A stretch of DNA of 64,000 nt, taken from assembly GCA_036835325.1 (NCBI GenBank), contig DAITMF010000009.1, positions 13,728 through 77,727 of the forward strand, in the 5' to 3' direction. Of the stretch, positions 7,351 to 16,541 are shown piece by piece. A model generated the notes under the pieces. The model saw only the letters and a list, made by a program, of their open reading frames with translations. It made no database searches and was not told the DNA's origin. The stretch comes from CAMCHP01 sp036835325 (GTDB taxonomy: Bacteria > Bacteroidota > Bacteroidia > Flavobacteriales_D > Sanyastnellaceae). Within the stretch, counting starts at the first letter, position 1, and the number at the start of each line of letters is the position of its first letter. Position numbers and translations under genes: made by a program.

Positions 7351-9594
7351 ATGAGTACCCTTGCCGCCCAGCAGCCAGCAACCTTGGAACAGGCCACCGA
7401 AATGGGCCTCCGTCCGGAAGAATTCGACCACATCAAAGAAATCCTCGGTCGCACACCGAATTTCACTGAGATGTGCATTTATTCTGTGATGTGGAGCGAG
7501 CACTGCTCGTACAAGAACTCCATCGTTTGGCTAAAAACGCTGCCGAAAGACGGGCCGCACATGCTTGTGAAAGCCGGCGAAGAAAATGCGGGTCTTGTTG
7601 ACATTGGCGACGGCTTAGGCTGTGCCTTCAAAATCGAAAGCCACAACCACCCATCGGCCATTGAACCCTACCAAGGGGCAGCCACAGGTGTGGGAGGTAT
7701 CAACCGCGATATTTTTACGATGGGCGCACGTCCGATAGCGCAGCTCAACAGCTTGCGATTTGGGAAGCTTGAGAACCCACGAACGCAATGGCTGCTTGAA
7801 GGTGTTGTGAAAGGCATCGGTGATTACGGCAACGCCTTCGGTGTACCCGTTGTTGGCGGCGAAGTGTTTTTTGATGAATCGTACCAAGTAAACCCACTCG
7901 TGAACGCCATGTCAGCAGGCATTGTGCGCAAAGATGGCGTGATTTCAGCCAAGGCGAAAGGCGTAGGCAACCCGGTGTACATCGTTGGTTCTTCTACCGG
8001 TAAAGATGGCATCCAAGGCGCATCATTCGCATCGAAAGACATTAGTGAAGACAGTGCGAAAGACCTTCCGTCGGTTCAAGTGGGCGATCCCTTCCAAGAA
8101 AAACTGCTGCTTGAGGCCACGCTTGAATTGGCCACCACTGATGCTATTGTTGGTATGCAAGACATGGGCGCGGCGGGCATCACATGTTCAACCTCAGAAA
8201 TGAGCGCCGGCGGTGGCGTGGGCATGGACATACACCTCGACCGCGTTCCCCTGCGGCAAGACGATATGCGTCCGTTCGAAATTTTGCTTTCTGAATCACA
8301 AGAGCGCATGCTCGTAGTGGTGAAGAAAGGCAAAGAAGAGGTGGTGAAATCAATCTTTGATAAGTGGGACTTGAACGCCGAGCAGATTGGTGTTGTCACC
8401 GAAGGTGGCACGTTGCGTTACTTCATGAACGGCGACCTTGTGGGCGAAGTGCCTGCTGAAAGCCTTGTTTTGGGCGGAGGTGCGCCGGTGTACCATCGTG
8501 AGTACACAGAGCCGGCTTACTTCGCAGAGGCGCAGAAATTCACCATCGATAGCATCACTGAGCCCCGCGATTTGGTTGTGGTTGCACGCCAGTTGCTGAC
8601 CAACCCCAACATTGCTTCCAAGCGGTGGGTGTGGGAACAATACGACAGCATGGTAGGCACGGCCAACATGAGTACGAACCGTCCTTCAGATGCGGCTGTA
8701 GTCAACATCAAAGGCACAAACCGTGCCATTGCCCTAACGGTTGATTGCAATGCACGTTATGTGAACAACGACCCGGAGACCGGTACCATGATCGCCGTGG
8801 CTGAAGCCGCCCGTAACATTGTGTGCTCAGGCGGAGAGCCCTCGGCGATTACCAACTGCCTGAATTTTGGTAACCCTTACAACCCTGAGGTGTACTGGCA
8901 GTTTGTTGGCGCAATTAAAGGTATGGGAGAGGCTTGCCGCCGTTTTGAGACACCTGTCACAGGCGGCAACGTGAGCTTCTACAACCAAACTGCAAAGCCT
9001 GACGGCACTGCTGCGCCGGTTTTTCCAACCCCCACAATCGGCATGCTGGGCGTGCTGAAAGACAAGTCGAACAAAATGTCGCTTGATTTCAAGTACAAAG
9101 GTGACCTGATTTACTTAATCGGTGAATCACGCAACTGCATATCATCGTCTGAATACTTGAATTCGGTGCACGGCGTTCGATTGTCACCGGCACCGCACTT
9201 CAATATTGAAGAAGAGCTTTTGCTTCAAAAGTGTGTGAAAGACCTCATTCACAACAACTTGGTTAACGCTGTGCACGACGTGTCAGATGGAGGTTTATTT
9301 GTGACCTTGTTTGAGATGTCGCTGCCGGGCAACCTCGGTTTTGACATCGTTTCAGATGCGGAAGTGCGCAAAGACGCCTTCTTGTTTGGCGAAGCGCAAA
9401 GCCGCATTGTGGTCACCGTCACCGAAGACGAAGAGCGCGAGTTCATCGACATGGTAGCGGCCCACGGAGTGCCGGTTACCTTGCTCGGTCACGTTACCCG
9501 TGGCAAAATGGTGGTCGATGGCGAGCATTTCGGCTTTATTGACGATTTGCGCGTTTTGTATGATGATGCCATTGGCAATTACATGACGAAGTAA
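7351..9594 (+). CDS. purL: Phosphoribosylformylglycinamidine synthase subunit PurL (small type)
   Basis: PurL converts formylglycinamide ribonucleotide to the amidine with ATP and glutamine-derived ammonia, the fourth step of purine synthesis. At 747 residues it is the small PurL, which works with separate PurS and PurQ; neither is in this window. Motifs: MWSEHCSYKNS near the N-terminus, KIESHNHPSAIEPYQGAATG (ATP binding), VGDPFQEKLLLEA, QDMGAAGITCS, and in the second half LNFGNPYNPEVYWQF, TGGNVSFYNQ and HDVSDGGL. The start is chosen at the ATG giving MSTLAAQ because an exact promoter box covers the upstream TTG. Confidence 0.97.
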   Translation: MSTLAAQQPATLEQATEMGLRPEEFDHIKEILGRTPNFTEMCIYSVMWSEHCSYKNSIVWLKTLPKDGPHMLVKAGEENAGLVDIGDGLGCAFKIESHNHPSAIEPYQGAATGVGGINRDIFTMGARPIAQLNSLRFGKLENPRTQWLLEGVVKGIGDYGNAFGVPVVGGEVFFDESYQVNPLVNAMSAGIVRKDGVISAKAKGVGNPVYIVGSSTGKDGIQGASFASKDISEDSAKDLPSVQVGDPFQEKLLLEATLELATTDAIVGMQDMGAAGITCSTSEMSAGGGVGMDIHLDRVPLRQDDMRPFEILLSESQERMLVVVKKGKEEVVKSIFDKWDLNAEQIGVVTEGGTLRYFMNGDLVGEVPAESLVLGGGAPVYHREYTEPAYFAEAQKFTIDSITEPRDLVVVARQLLTNPNIASKRWVWEQYDSMVGTANMSTNRPSDAAVVNIKGTNRAIALTVDCNARYVNNDPETGTMIAVAEAARNIVCSGGEPSAITNCLNFGNPYNPEVYWQFVGAIKGMGEACRRFETPVTGGNVSFYNQTAKPDGTAAPVFPTPTIGMLGVLKDKSNKMSLDFKYKGDLIYLIGESRNCISSSEYLNSVHGVRLSPAPHFNIEEELLLQKCVKDLIHNNLVNAVHDVSDGGLFVTLFEMSLPGNLGFDIVSDAEVRKDAFLFGEAQSRIVVTVTEDEEREFIDMVAAHGVPVTLLGHVTRGKMVVDGEHFGFIDDLRVLYDDAIGNYMTK

Positions 9595-9604
9595 CTTCAT
9601 TTTG

Positions 9605-10417
9605 ATGAGCATACTCCGAGCGGTTTTTTCAAAGCGTTTTGCCAAGAACCTGCTGTACAGCGTTCTGTTTGGCATAGCCTTGTTAGGGGTGCTCTATCTC
9701 TATCTGAACGTTTACACTTCGCATGGCGAGCAACACGTCGTTCCGGATTTGAGAGGAATTGAAGTTGCTCGGGCTACTGAATTGCTTCATGAATCGACCC
9801 TGGAAATGCTCGTCGTTGACTCGGTCTATTCCGAAGGCGCGCAGCCGGGATTGGTTTTTGAGCAATCACCCGCACCGTTTTCGAATGTGAAAGAAGGCCG
9901 CACCGTGTACCTCACCGTTTACCGATCGACTCCACCCATGGAGAAAATCGGGATATCGGAGGGAATGAATGAACGGGTTGCCGAAATCATCCTCCAAAAC
10001 AAAGGCTTACGCTACGAAAAGCAGTACGAAGAACATGCTTACCTTTCCGGTATGGTTATTCGCGTCCTGCATCGTGGAAAAGCACTCAGCAAAGAAAGTA
10101 CGATTAAACGCGGTGACCGGGTAACCCTTGTTGTTGGAATGTTGAGCAACGAGAAGGTTCCCATCCCGTCGTTGATGGGTCTAAGTCTTGATAGTGCAGT
10201 TTATTTGCTTTCAGATAGACGATTGACCTTGGGGGCTGCGTTATACGAAGGCGATATCGTTACCGCGGCCGACAGTGCTGCGGCGCGCGTATACCGACAG
10301 AACCCGGCTGCAGAAGCCAACAGAACCATAACCGTAGGCACTGCCGTAGATTTATTTCTGCGGATTGGTGCAGCGCCGGACCCAGCAGAAGGGGCCGACG
10401 ACGGCCTTTTTGAATGA
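9605..10417 (+). CDS. Membrane-anchored PASTA-domain protein without a kinase domain
   Basis: A 270-residue protein. Residues 15-38 are one transmembrane helix (LLYSVLFGIALLGVLYLYL), and the rest is extracytoplasmic. Three PASTA-type repeats follow, roughly residues 45-112 (VVPDLRGIEVARATELL), 113-182 and 184-256 (PIPSLMGLSLDSAVYLL). PASTA domains bind peptidoglycan fragments in Ser/Thr kinases and some penicillin-binding proteins, but here no catalytic domain is present. The next gene overlaps by 4 bp (ATGA), and rluD overlaps that one, so the three are probably an operon. The role is presumably cell-wall association; this is inference. The start is set at the ATG; a TTG one codon earlier is also in frame. 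Confidence 0.85.
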   Translation: MSILRAVFSKRFAKNLLYSVLFGIALLGVLYLYLNVYTSHGEQHVVPDLRGIEVARATELLHESTLEMLVVDSVYSEGAQPGLVFEQSPAPFSNVKEGRTVYLTVYRSTPPMEKIGISEGMNERVAEIILQNKGLRYEKQYEEHAYLSGMVIRVLHRGKALSKESTIKRGDRVTLVVGMLSNEKVPIPSLMGLSLDSAVYLLSDRRLTLGAALYEGDIVTAADSAAARVYRQNPAAEANRTITVGTAVDLFLRIGAAPDPAEGADDGLFE

Positions 10418-12345
10418 CCATGACACGACTGTTCTTCGTCTTCCTTTTGGGGTGTACATTTCTCTCGATAGACCTCACTGCGCAAGAAATTGTCGCGCCC
10501 TTGCGCGTAAATGCCGTCCAAATCAAGCGCGCCCAAATCGAGCGCAGCTACCCTGAGCGTGCGCCACGCGGGAATGGCAGCATGTCGCTTCCGTTTTTCG
10601 ATGATTTTAGCACCTGGTCGTTGCCGACCAATGACCCTGGTATTCCTGTGGAGTTGCAGCGTTGGGTCGACAACAGCGCATACATCAACTGCCATTTCCC
10701 CATCCTTCCACCAACAATAGGCGTTGCAACACTTGACGGCCTTGATGCCACAGGGTATCCTTATTCGTTCGTGACAGATAGCCAAGGCCCGGCAGACACC
10801 CTGACATCCATCCCCATAAACCTTGCACCTTTCGACCCCGACGATAATGTATACCTCTACTTTGCCTACCAAGGCGGAGGGCTTGGAAACAGCCCTGAAG
10901 CTCAAGACTCGTTGATGGTTGAGTTTTTGGCGCCACTTGGAGGAGACAATCCTTGGGTGAAGGTGTGGTCAGTACAAGGTTCAGGAATGACTGATTTTGC
11001 CGAAGTGTTTATTCCCATTGATCAGGAGATTTTTCTTCAAGACAATTTCCAATTCCGCTTTCGGAACAAGGCCACGTTGACCGGTAACCTTGACCATTGG
11101 CACATCGATTACGTGTTTCTGAGCAACAACATCATTCCTGAATCGCAAGACTTTTTCGAGGTAGCCTTTGCAAGCTGTCCAAATACCTTGCTTCAAGATT
11201 ACACCGCAATGCCCTGGACGCATTTCCTGGTGAACCCGTCGCAGTTCATGCGAACAAGCATTCAAACAACGCAGCGCAACCTCTCAAACAACCAAGCCGA
11301 TAACATTACATCCGGTTTTAAAGTCGATTATGAAGGGACGATTTGGGACAACCTCAACAACTTCTCGAACATTGTAGTGTTGCCGAATCAAGTGTTCACC
11401 ACCGACTATGCCATTAACAGTTCTCCGAACAACTTCATTTTTGATGCGAATGTCAACGATACCTGCGCCGTATTCGACGTAAGCTTCTACCAAGACCGCA
11501 TCGGGATTTTGTCGGGCGATAAAATCGGCGTGCCAAACAACGACTCGTTGGTTTTCAAGCAAGTGTTCGAAAACTACTACGCCTACGACGATGGAAGCGC
11601 TGAGGCAGCATGGTCGCTCAATATCGCCGGAGGCCGCACAGCAGTGAAATACAATGTGGCCACAACCGATTCGCTGTATGGGCTGTTCATCCATTTCTCT
11701 CCGATTCAATTCGACAACAGCTTTGAAAATTTCATACTCCGCGTGTGGGCTGATAACAATGGTGTACCTGGGGCTGAGATTGGCGAGAACTTCAATTTTC
11801 ATCAACCAAACTACTACACCGATGGCCCCAATGTGTTTGCGTATTACCCACTCGACACACCTGTTGAGGTGAGCGGCGTTATATATGTGGGTTTTGTACA
11901 AGACAGCAACGCTGAATTGAACGTTGGTCTTGACCTGAACAACAACTTCAATACCACCCGTTTGTTCTTTCAACTTGGCTTCGGCAGCGCATGGACGCAG
12001 TCGCAGGCACCCGGTTCAGTCATGATTCGGCCGGTCTTTAAAGCCGGAAAAACGGGTGTTTGGAACAGCATTGACGAAGCCGCTTTTGATGCTTCGTTGA
12101 AGGTGTACCCCAACCCAATTAACGATGCAATTACCGTTGAGGGCGATTTTTTTGGTCGCCTTGCAGGCGGATGTGAGGCCTTGGTCGTTGATATGCAGGG
12201 AAGAACCCACATCCAACATCGCATCACAGATCTTCGAACACACATCGATGTCTCCCGACTCAGTGCAGGGTTTTACACCCTTGTTATCGTCGACGATAGC
12301 AGACGAATCATCAGCAGCTGCAAGCTTGTTAAGCAATCGCACTAA
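10414..12345 (+). CDS. Secreted protein with T9SS type A sorting domain
   Basis: A 643-residue exported protein. The signal peptide (TRLFFVFLLGCTFLSIDLTAQ) is followed by a large beta-rich region of no recognised family (FFDDFSTWSLP near residue 61, NVYLYFAYQGGGLGNSPEAQ near 147). The C-terminal 80 residues form a type A sorting domain starting KVYPNPINDAITVEGDF and ending in a basic tail. It overlaps the PASTA gene by 4 bp at the start, and its TAA shares one base with the rluD ATG (TAATG), so translation of the three genes is likely coupled. A second in-frame ATG two codons downstream is an equally possible start. Function unknown. Confidence 0.82.
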   Translation: MTMTRLFFVFLLGCTFLSIDLTAQEIVAPLRVNAVQIKRAQIERSYPERAPRGNGSMSLPFFDDFSTWSLPTNDPGIPVELQRWVDNSAYINCHFPILPPTIGVATLDGLDATGYPYSFVTDSQGPADTLTSIPINLAPFDPDDNVYLYFAYQGGGLGNSPEAQDSLMVEFLAPLGGDNPWVKVWSVQGSGMTDFAEVFIPIDQEIFLQDNFQFRFRNKATLTGNLDHWHIDYVFLSNNIIPESQDFFEVAFASCPNTLLQDYTAMPWTHFLVNPSQFMRTSIQTTQRNLSNNQADNITSGFKVDYEGTIWDNLNNFSNIVVLPNQVFTTDYAINSSPNNFIFDANVNDTCAVFDVSFYQDRIGILSGDKIGVPNNDSLVFKQVFENYYAYDDGSAEAAWSLNIAGGRTAVKYNVATTDSLYGLFIHFSPIQFDNSFENFILRVWADNNGVPGAEIGENFNFHQPNYYTDGPNVFAYYPLDTPVEVSGVIYVGFVQDSNAELNVGLDLNNNFNTTRLFFQLGFGSAWTQSQAPGSVMIRPVFKAGKTGVWNSIDEAAFDASLKVYPNPINDAITVEGDFFGRLAGGCEALVVDMQGRTHIQHRITDLRTHIDVSRLSAGFYTLVIVDDSRRIISSCKLVKQSH

Positions 12346-13406
12346 TGCAGGAAGAAAACGACGTTTCAGGTGACTTTCTTGAAGAAGGTGACCTTTTTGA
12401 ACATTACAGGTTTGTAGCCGATAAAGGCCAACAACCCTTGCGCATCGATAAGTTTCTGCTCGATCGAATTGCCAATACTTCACGGAATAAGCTTCAGTTA
12501 GCGGCCAAGTCAGGCTACATCCACGTCAATTCAGAGGCCGTTAAGCAAAATTACCGTGTCAAGACGGGTGATGTGGTCACTGTTGAGCTCCCGCATCCGG
12601 TGAGGGAGTTTGAGCTCATTCCCGAAGCCATTCCGCTCAATGTGGTATTTGAAGATCAGCACGTGGTGGTGCTCAACAAACCTTCGGGCTTGGTGGTGCA
12701 TCCAGGACACGGGAACTACACCGGAACCCTTGTAAACGGTCTGCTTCACCATTTCGGTGAGCAGTCAAGGGCGGTCGGTATGGAAGAGGCGCGTCCGGGT
12801 TTGGTGCACCGCATTGATAAGCTAACCACCGGTTTGATGGTCATCGCAAAAACCGAACCCGGTATGACCCACCTGAGCAACCAGTTTTTTGAACGTACGG
12901 TTGAGCGCAGGTACAACGCGCTGGTGTGGGGAGATGTGACTGAAGACGGCACCGTGACTGGCCACATCGGCCGTTCGTTGAAGAACCGAAAGCTCATGGA
13001 AGTATTTGCCGATGGCGCGCACGGAAAACATGCGGTTACCCATTACCGCGTGCTGAAACGCTACGGTTACCTGACCATGGTCGAGTGCAAGCTCGAAACA
13101 GGCCGCACCCACCAAATCAGGGTGCACATGAAGCACATCGGACATCCGCTTTTTGGCGATCCCGAGTACGGTGGTGACCGCGTACTGAAGGGGCCGAGCT
13201 TTTCACGTTACCGCCAGTTCGTAGAAAATTGCTTTGGCATTTTGCCGCGTCAGGCACTGCATGCGCGTACACTCGGCTTCGAACACCCCAACACAGGTGC
13301 TTGGATGCAGTTTGACAGCGATTTGCCAGATGACATGGTCGCCGTGATGGAGAGGTGGGATCGTTACCTCAACGCCGGTCCGTCAACCTCAGAGCAAGGG
13401 GAGTAG
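12345..13406 (+). CDS. rluD: 23S rRNA pseudouridine synthase, RluD type
   Basis: Isomerises specific uridines of 23S rRNA helix 69 to pseudouridine during ribosome assembly. The 353-residue protein has an N-terminal S4 RNA-binding domain (residues 30-85, RIDKFLLDRIANTSRNKLQL then GYIHVNSEAVKQNYRV) and a catalytic domain with HRIDKLTTGLMVIAKT, where Asp158 is the expected nucleophile. Other family motifs are VLNKPSGLVVHPGHGN, LETGRTHQIRVHMKHIGHPL and RQALHA. It is the last gene of the PASTA-secreted protein-rluD unit and overlaps convergent murF by 18 bp. RluD, rather than RluA or RluC, is inferred from the S4 domain and length. Confidence 0.92.
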   Translation: MQEENDVSGDFLEEGDLFEHYRFVADKGQQPLRIDKFLLDRIANTSRNKLQLAAKSGYIHVNSEAVKQNYRVKTGDVVTVELPHPVREFELIPEAIPLNVVFEDQHVVVLNKPSGLVVHPGHGNYTGTLVNGLLHHFGEQSRAVGMEEARPGLVHRIDKLTTGLMVIAKTEPGMTHLSNQFFERTVERRYNALVWGDVTEDGTVTGHIGRSLKNRKLMEVFADGAHGKHAVTHYRVLKRYGYLTMVECKLETGRTHQIRVHMKHIGHPLFGDPEYGGDRVLKGPSFSRYRQFVENCFGILPRQALHARTLGFEHPNTGAWMQFDSDLPDDMVAVMERWDRYLNAGPSTSEQGE

Positions 13407-14678
13407 TTGCTCCAAGCGCATTCCGCGCGACCCTTTGAGCAAGATCGTTTTACCAGCAACGGGGTGGTTTGTCAACCACGTTGCCAGTGCTTCGGTTGTT
13501 TCGAATGCCCTTGTGAGATCGTGTGCGCTTGCTTTGAAGTAGCTTCCGGCAAGCAGGTACGGTAGTTTCAGTTCATCAGCCAATTGCACGATTGCACGGT
13601 GTTCGGTATCCGATGCTTCGCCCAATTCGAACATATCGCCCAAGATGCAGAGCTTGTCGTGGGCGGGGTCGTTTACAAATGACCGCAGCGCATGGGCCAT
13701 GCTGCTTGGGTTGGCGTTGTAGGCGTCGAGAATCACAGTGTTTTTCGAAGTAGAGCGCCGTTCAGAACGATTGTTCTCAGGGGTGTACAATGACAATGCC
13801 ATGTTAATGGCGTCAGGCGCAACATCGAAGTACCGGCCGATGGCGATGGCGGCCGCGAAGTTTCCAAGGTTGTAATCGCCTGTGAGCTGTGTTTTAATTT
13901 TGCCTGAGAAATAGCTGTGGTGCGACCATCCGATGCTCAGCGTTGGCGACGGTTCAACGATGTATACATCGGGTGAGTCAACTTCGGTGCCAAAAAGAAT
14001 GCGGTTGTTGCCTTGTGAGAGTTCGAGCATAACCGGGTCTGCCGCATTGATAAATACTCTACCACCGGTTGATCGCAGGTGCTTGAAGAGTTCGCTCTTG
14101 CCTTTTTTAACGCCTTCAAGTCCGCCGAAGCCTTCCAAGTGCGCCTTGCCAATGTTGGTGATGTAGCCGAAATCGGGCATGCAAATGCTGCTCAACAGTG
14201 CGATTTCGCCCTGCGCATTGGCGCCCATTTCAATGACTGCGAAACGGTGTTCAGCGGTAATCTCCAGTACGCTCAAGGGCACTCCAATGTGGTTGTTCAG
14301 ATTGCCTTTTGTGGCGTATGTGGGGTAACTCGAAGCGAGTACATCGCGAATAAGTTCTTTCGATGTTGTTTTTCCATTGCTTCCGGTAAGGCCAATGACT
14401 GTGGTACCGCTGAGTTGGGCGCGGTGGTGCCGAGCAAGTTCTTGCAAGGCGGTTAATCCGTTTTCAACCAGAATGGCGTTTGGATGTTTTTCGGCTGTCG
14501 CCGGATGGTCGGTGACCGCGGCAGAGCAACCGGCTTCGAGGGCTTTGTCAACGAAGGCATTCCCGTCAAACCGGTCACCTCGGAGCGCTACAAAAAGCTC
14601 ACCGCCTTTGATCGATCGGGTGTCGGTCGTTACGCCGGTAGAGTGCTGAAATGCGGTGTAGAGGTCGTTGATGTTCAT
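13389..14678 (-). CDS. murF: UDP-N-acetylmuramoyl-tripeptide--D-alanyl-D-alanine ligase
   Basis: MurF adds D-Ala-D-Ala to the UDP-MurNAc tripeptide, the last cytoplasmic step of peptidoglycan precursor synthesis. The 429-residue protein shows the Mur ligase order: an N-terminal substrate domain (DTRSIKGGELFVALRGDRFDG), the ATP loop GLTGSNGKTTSKELI, ATKGNLNNHIGVPLS, VIEMGANAQGEI, and a C-terminal domain with LDAYNANPSSM and LCILGDMFELG. The start is set at ATG 14678; a GTG two codons upstream is possible. The murF-gldJ-porU-porV-cdd neighbourhood is, as I recall it, conserved in Flavobacteriia. The 3' end overlaps rluD tail to tail by 18 bp. Confidence 0.96.
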   Translation of the reverse strand: MNINDLYTAFQHSTGVTTDTRSIKGGELFVALRGDRFDGNAFVDKALEAGCSAAVTDHPATAEKHPNAILVENGLTALQELARHHRAQLSGTTVIGLTGSNGKTTSKELIRDVLASSYPTYATKGNLNNHIGVPLSVLEITAEHRFAVIEMGANAQGEIALLSSICMPDFGYITNIGKAHLEGFGGLEGVKKGKSELFKHLRSTGGRVFINAADPVMLELSQGNNRILFGTEVDSPDVYIVEPSPTLSIGWSHHSYFSGKIKTQLTGDYNLGNFAAAIAIGRYFDVAPDAINMALSLYTPENNRSERRSTSKNTVILDAYNANPSSMAHALRSFVNDPAHDKLCILGDMFELGEASDTEHRAIVQLADELKLPYLLAGSYFKASAHDLTRAFETTEALATWLTNHPVAGKTILLKGSRGMRLEQLLPLL

Positions 14679-14686
14679 GGACACAA

Positions 14687-14718
14687 AATAAAAAACCCCG
14701 ATGCATCAACATCGGGGT
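14687..14718 (-). terminator. Rho-independent terminator of the porP-gldJ unit
   Basis: On the minus strand: a 9-bp perfect stem (ACCCCGATG / CATCGGGGT, 14695-14703 and 14710-14718) with a 6-base loop, followed by a T-rich run (rc of AAAATAAAAA). It lies 20 bp after the gldJ stop and just ahead of murF, so it separates the two genes. Confidence 0.88.
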
Positions 14719-14738
14719 CTTGAGAATGAGTTATTGGC

Positions 14739-16502
14739 TTACTCTTGTGAGAATCCGACCGGACTTCCAACGCGTGTCATTGCACAGCGGAAGCCGAGGG
14801 TTGACATCGACCGGCGTTCGTCGAGGTAGCGACGTGTACCGGGGATGGTAAAGTAAGCACGATCACGCCAGTTACCCCCTTTGTACACGCGGGTGCGGTT
14901 GGTGATCATGGTTGTTCCGCCGGAAGGTGTGTTGTAGTTCGCATCGTACACACGGAACTGATTGTTATCGGCGTCTTCTTGCGAATAGTAGATTGAGCTG
15001 TTGCGGTCACCATCGAGGTAATCGATGTTGTCGGCCTGACGGTAGTTGCGACGGTCAACGTTCTCTGCGATGGTCACGTCGCGCATGCGAATGTCACCCG
15101 GAGTTGCGACAATGTACTCCGCAATTCCTTCGCGAAGGTCGGCAGCGATGCGTGAGTCGCTTGCTGAAATGAGATCCATTCCATCTTGCATACGTTGCAT
15201 GGCCTCGTCCTGCATGCGGTTCTTCAAGTCTTCTTTGGCAGCTTCAACGTAGGTGTTGAGGTTGTCAAGGAGGTTTTCGTCGGCTTCAGTCAAACCACTG
15301 CGGGTACGCTTGCGGTATTCGGTCAAGAAGTACTCAACTCCTGAAATGTCATACACGACATAGTCGTACTTGTATTCGATGTCGCCTTCACTGGTTTTGA
15401 CTTTGGTTTGGTAAACGTTACCACGGAACGGACGGAATTCGCTCTTGTCTTCAGGCGAGAGCGGACGGTAAACGTCCATAACCCATTCCGATACGTTACC
15501 ACCCATGTTGTACAAGCCGTAATCATTTGGTGCGTATGAGAACACGGGAGCCGAGATTTCAGCGTTGTCATTCAACGCACCGGCAACACCCATGTAGTCA
15601 CCACGTCCACGGACGAAGTTGGCACTGAATTGGCCATAGAATCGGCCGCGGTTATCGTCGTTACGCACGTAGTGGCCGTTCCATGGGTAGGTACGGCGGC
15701 TTGAGATCAATTCGTTGAACGAGTTTCCGATCAAACCGAGGGCTGCGTATTCCCACTCGGCCTCTGTCGGGAGGCGGTAACGGGGAAGGAGGATACCGTC
15801 TTCCATGCGCACATTGCGGTAGCCTGATGATCCGGGACGCAAATCGGGCACACCATCGGCTGCTTTTTCACCTTCGTATTGACCTGCGAAGTACGCATCG
15901 GTGGTGAAGTGCTCTTCATCAACCTGTGCTTCAGGATTGTGAAGGAGGAGCCCTTCACGGATGAGGATGATTTCATTCACACGGTCAGTACGCCAAGCGC
16001 AAAAGTCATTGGCTTGGATCCAGTTCACACCAACTACTGGGTAGTCGCGGTAGGCAGGGTGGCGAAGGTAGTACTCAACGAGAGGTTCGTTGTACTCCAT
16101 TTTTTCACGCCATACGAGGGTGTCAGGCAACGCCTTGGAAACGATTTCCGGGTAGCTGTCGCCGTAAATGCGCTGCAACCAGTGCAGGTATTCGAGCCAG
16201 TAGAGGTTGGTTACCTCGGTTTCATCCATGTAGAATGAAGAAACTGTAACTCGCCGTGGAATGTTGTTCCAATCGTAGTTGACGTCGTCTTCAACACGGC
16301 CCATGGTGAACGTACCGCCTTCAACGAGGACGAGGCCCGGGCCTGTTTCTTGCTCAACGAAGGGTGCCTTTTCGAAACCGCCATTTGTGGGGTCATTGTA
16401 GGCCCAGCCGGTGGCTCCTGAGCGTTCCTTCGCGCATGAGCCGAGAAGGAGAATTCCTCCGAAGGCCACAAACACGAGGGCGAGGTTGCTGAACTTTTTC
16501 AT
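14739..16502 (-). CDS. gldJ: Gliding motility / T9SS lipoprotein GldJ
   Basis: GldJ is an outer-membrane lipoprotein needed for gliding and for stability of the T9SS (it supports GldK). The protein has 587 residues. Residues 1-23 are a lipoprotein signal with lipobox LLGSC (Cys23). TGWAYNDPTNGGFE follows at 31-44, which is characteristic of GldJ. The rest is a formylglycine-generating-enzyme/SUMF1-like fold (LVLVEGGTFTMG, MDETEVTNLYWLEYL, VVGVNWIQANDFCAWR, RLPTEAEWEYAA, NMGGNVSEWVMDVYRP, GGNWRDRAYF, LGFRCAMT), used here without known enzymatic activity. A charged helical insert (about residues 395-480) interrupts it. The start is at the ATG giving MKKFSNL; a TTG seven codons upstream is less likely. 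It lies 39 bp after the porP-like gene and ends in a terminator. Confidence 0.9.
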   Translation of the reverse strand: MKKFSNLALVFVAFGGILLLGSCAKERSGATGWAYNDPTNGGFEKAPFVEQETGPGLVLVEGGTFTMGRVEDDVNYDWNNIPRRVTVSSFYMDETEVTNLYWLEYLHWLQRIYGDSYPEIVSKALPDTLVWREKMEYNEPLVEYYLRHPAYRDYPVVGVNWIQANDFCAWRTDRVNEIILIREGLLLHNPEAQVDEEHFTTDAYFAGQYEGEKAADGVPDLRPGSSGYRNVRMEDGILLPRYRLPTEAEWEYAALGLIGNSFNELISSRRTYPWNGHYVRNDDNRGRFYGQFSANFVRGRGDYMGVAGALNDNAEISAPVFSYAPNDYGLYNMGGNVSEWVMDVYRPLSPEDKSEFRPFRGNVYQTKVKTSEGDIEYKYDYVVYDISGVEYFLTEYRKRTRSGLTEADENLLDNLNTYVEAAKEDLKNRMQDEAMQRMQDGMDLISASDSRIAADLREGIAEYIVATPGDIRMRDVTIAENVDRRNYRQADNIDYLDGDRNSSIYYSQEDADNNQFRVYDANYNTPSGGTTMITNRTRVYKGGNWRDRAYFTIPGTRRYLDERRSMSTLGFRCAMTRVGSPVGFSQE

Positions 16503-16541
16503 GATTTCCTGATTTCCTTGCAAAAATTCCTAAACAACTAA

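Noticed and set aside
7274..7478. Minus-strand upstream extensions of dtd and the 7146-7478 frame
   Set aside because: They run through the promoter region and into purL antisense; no family similarity.
11284..11973. 229-codon antisense frame inside the secreted protein gene at 10414
   Set aside because: Shadow of a real gene in another frame; no start context, motif or signal.
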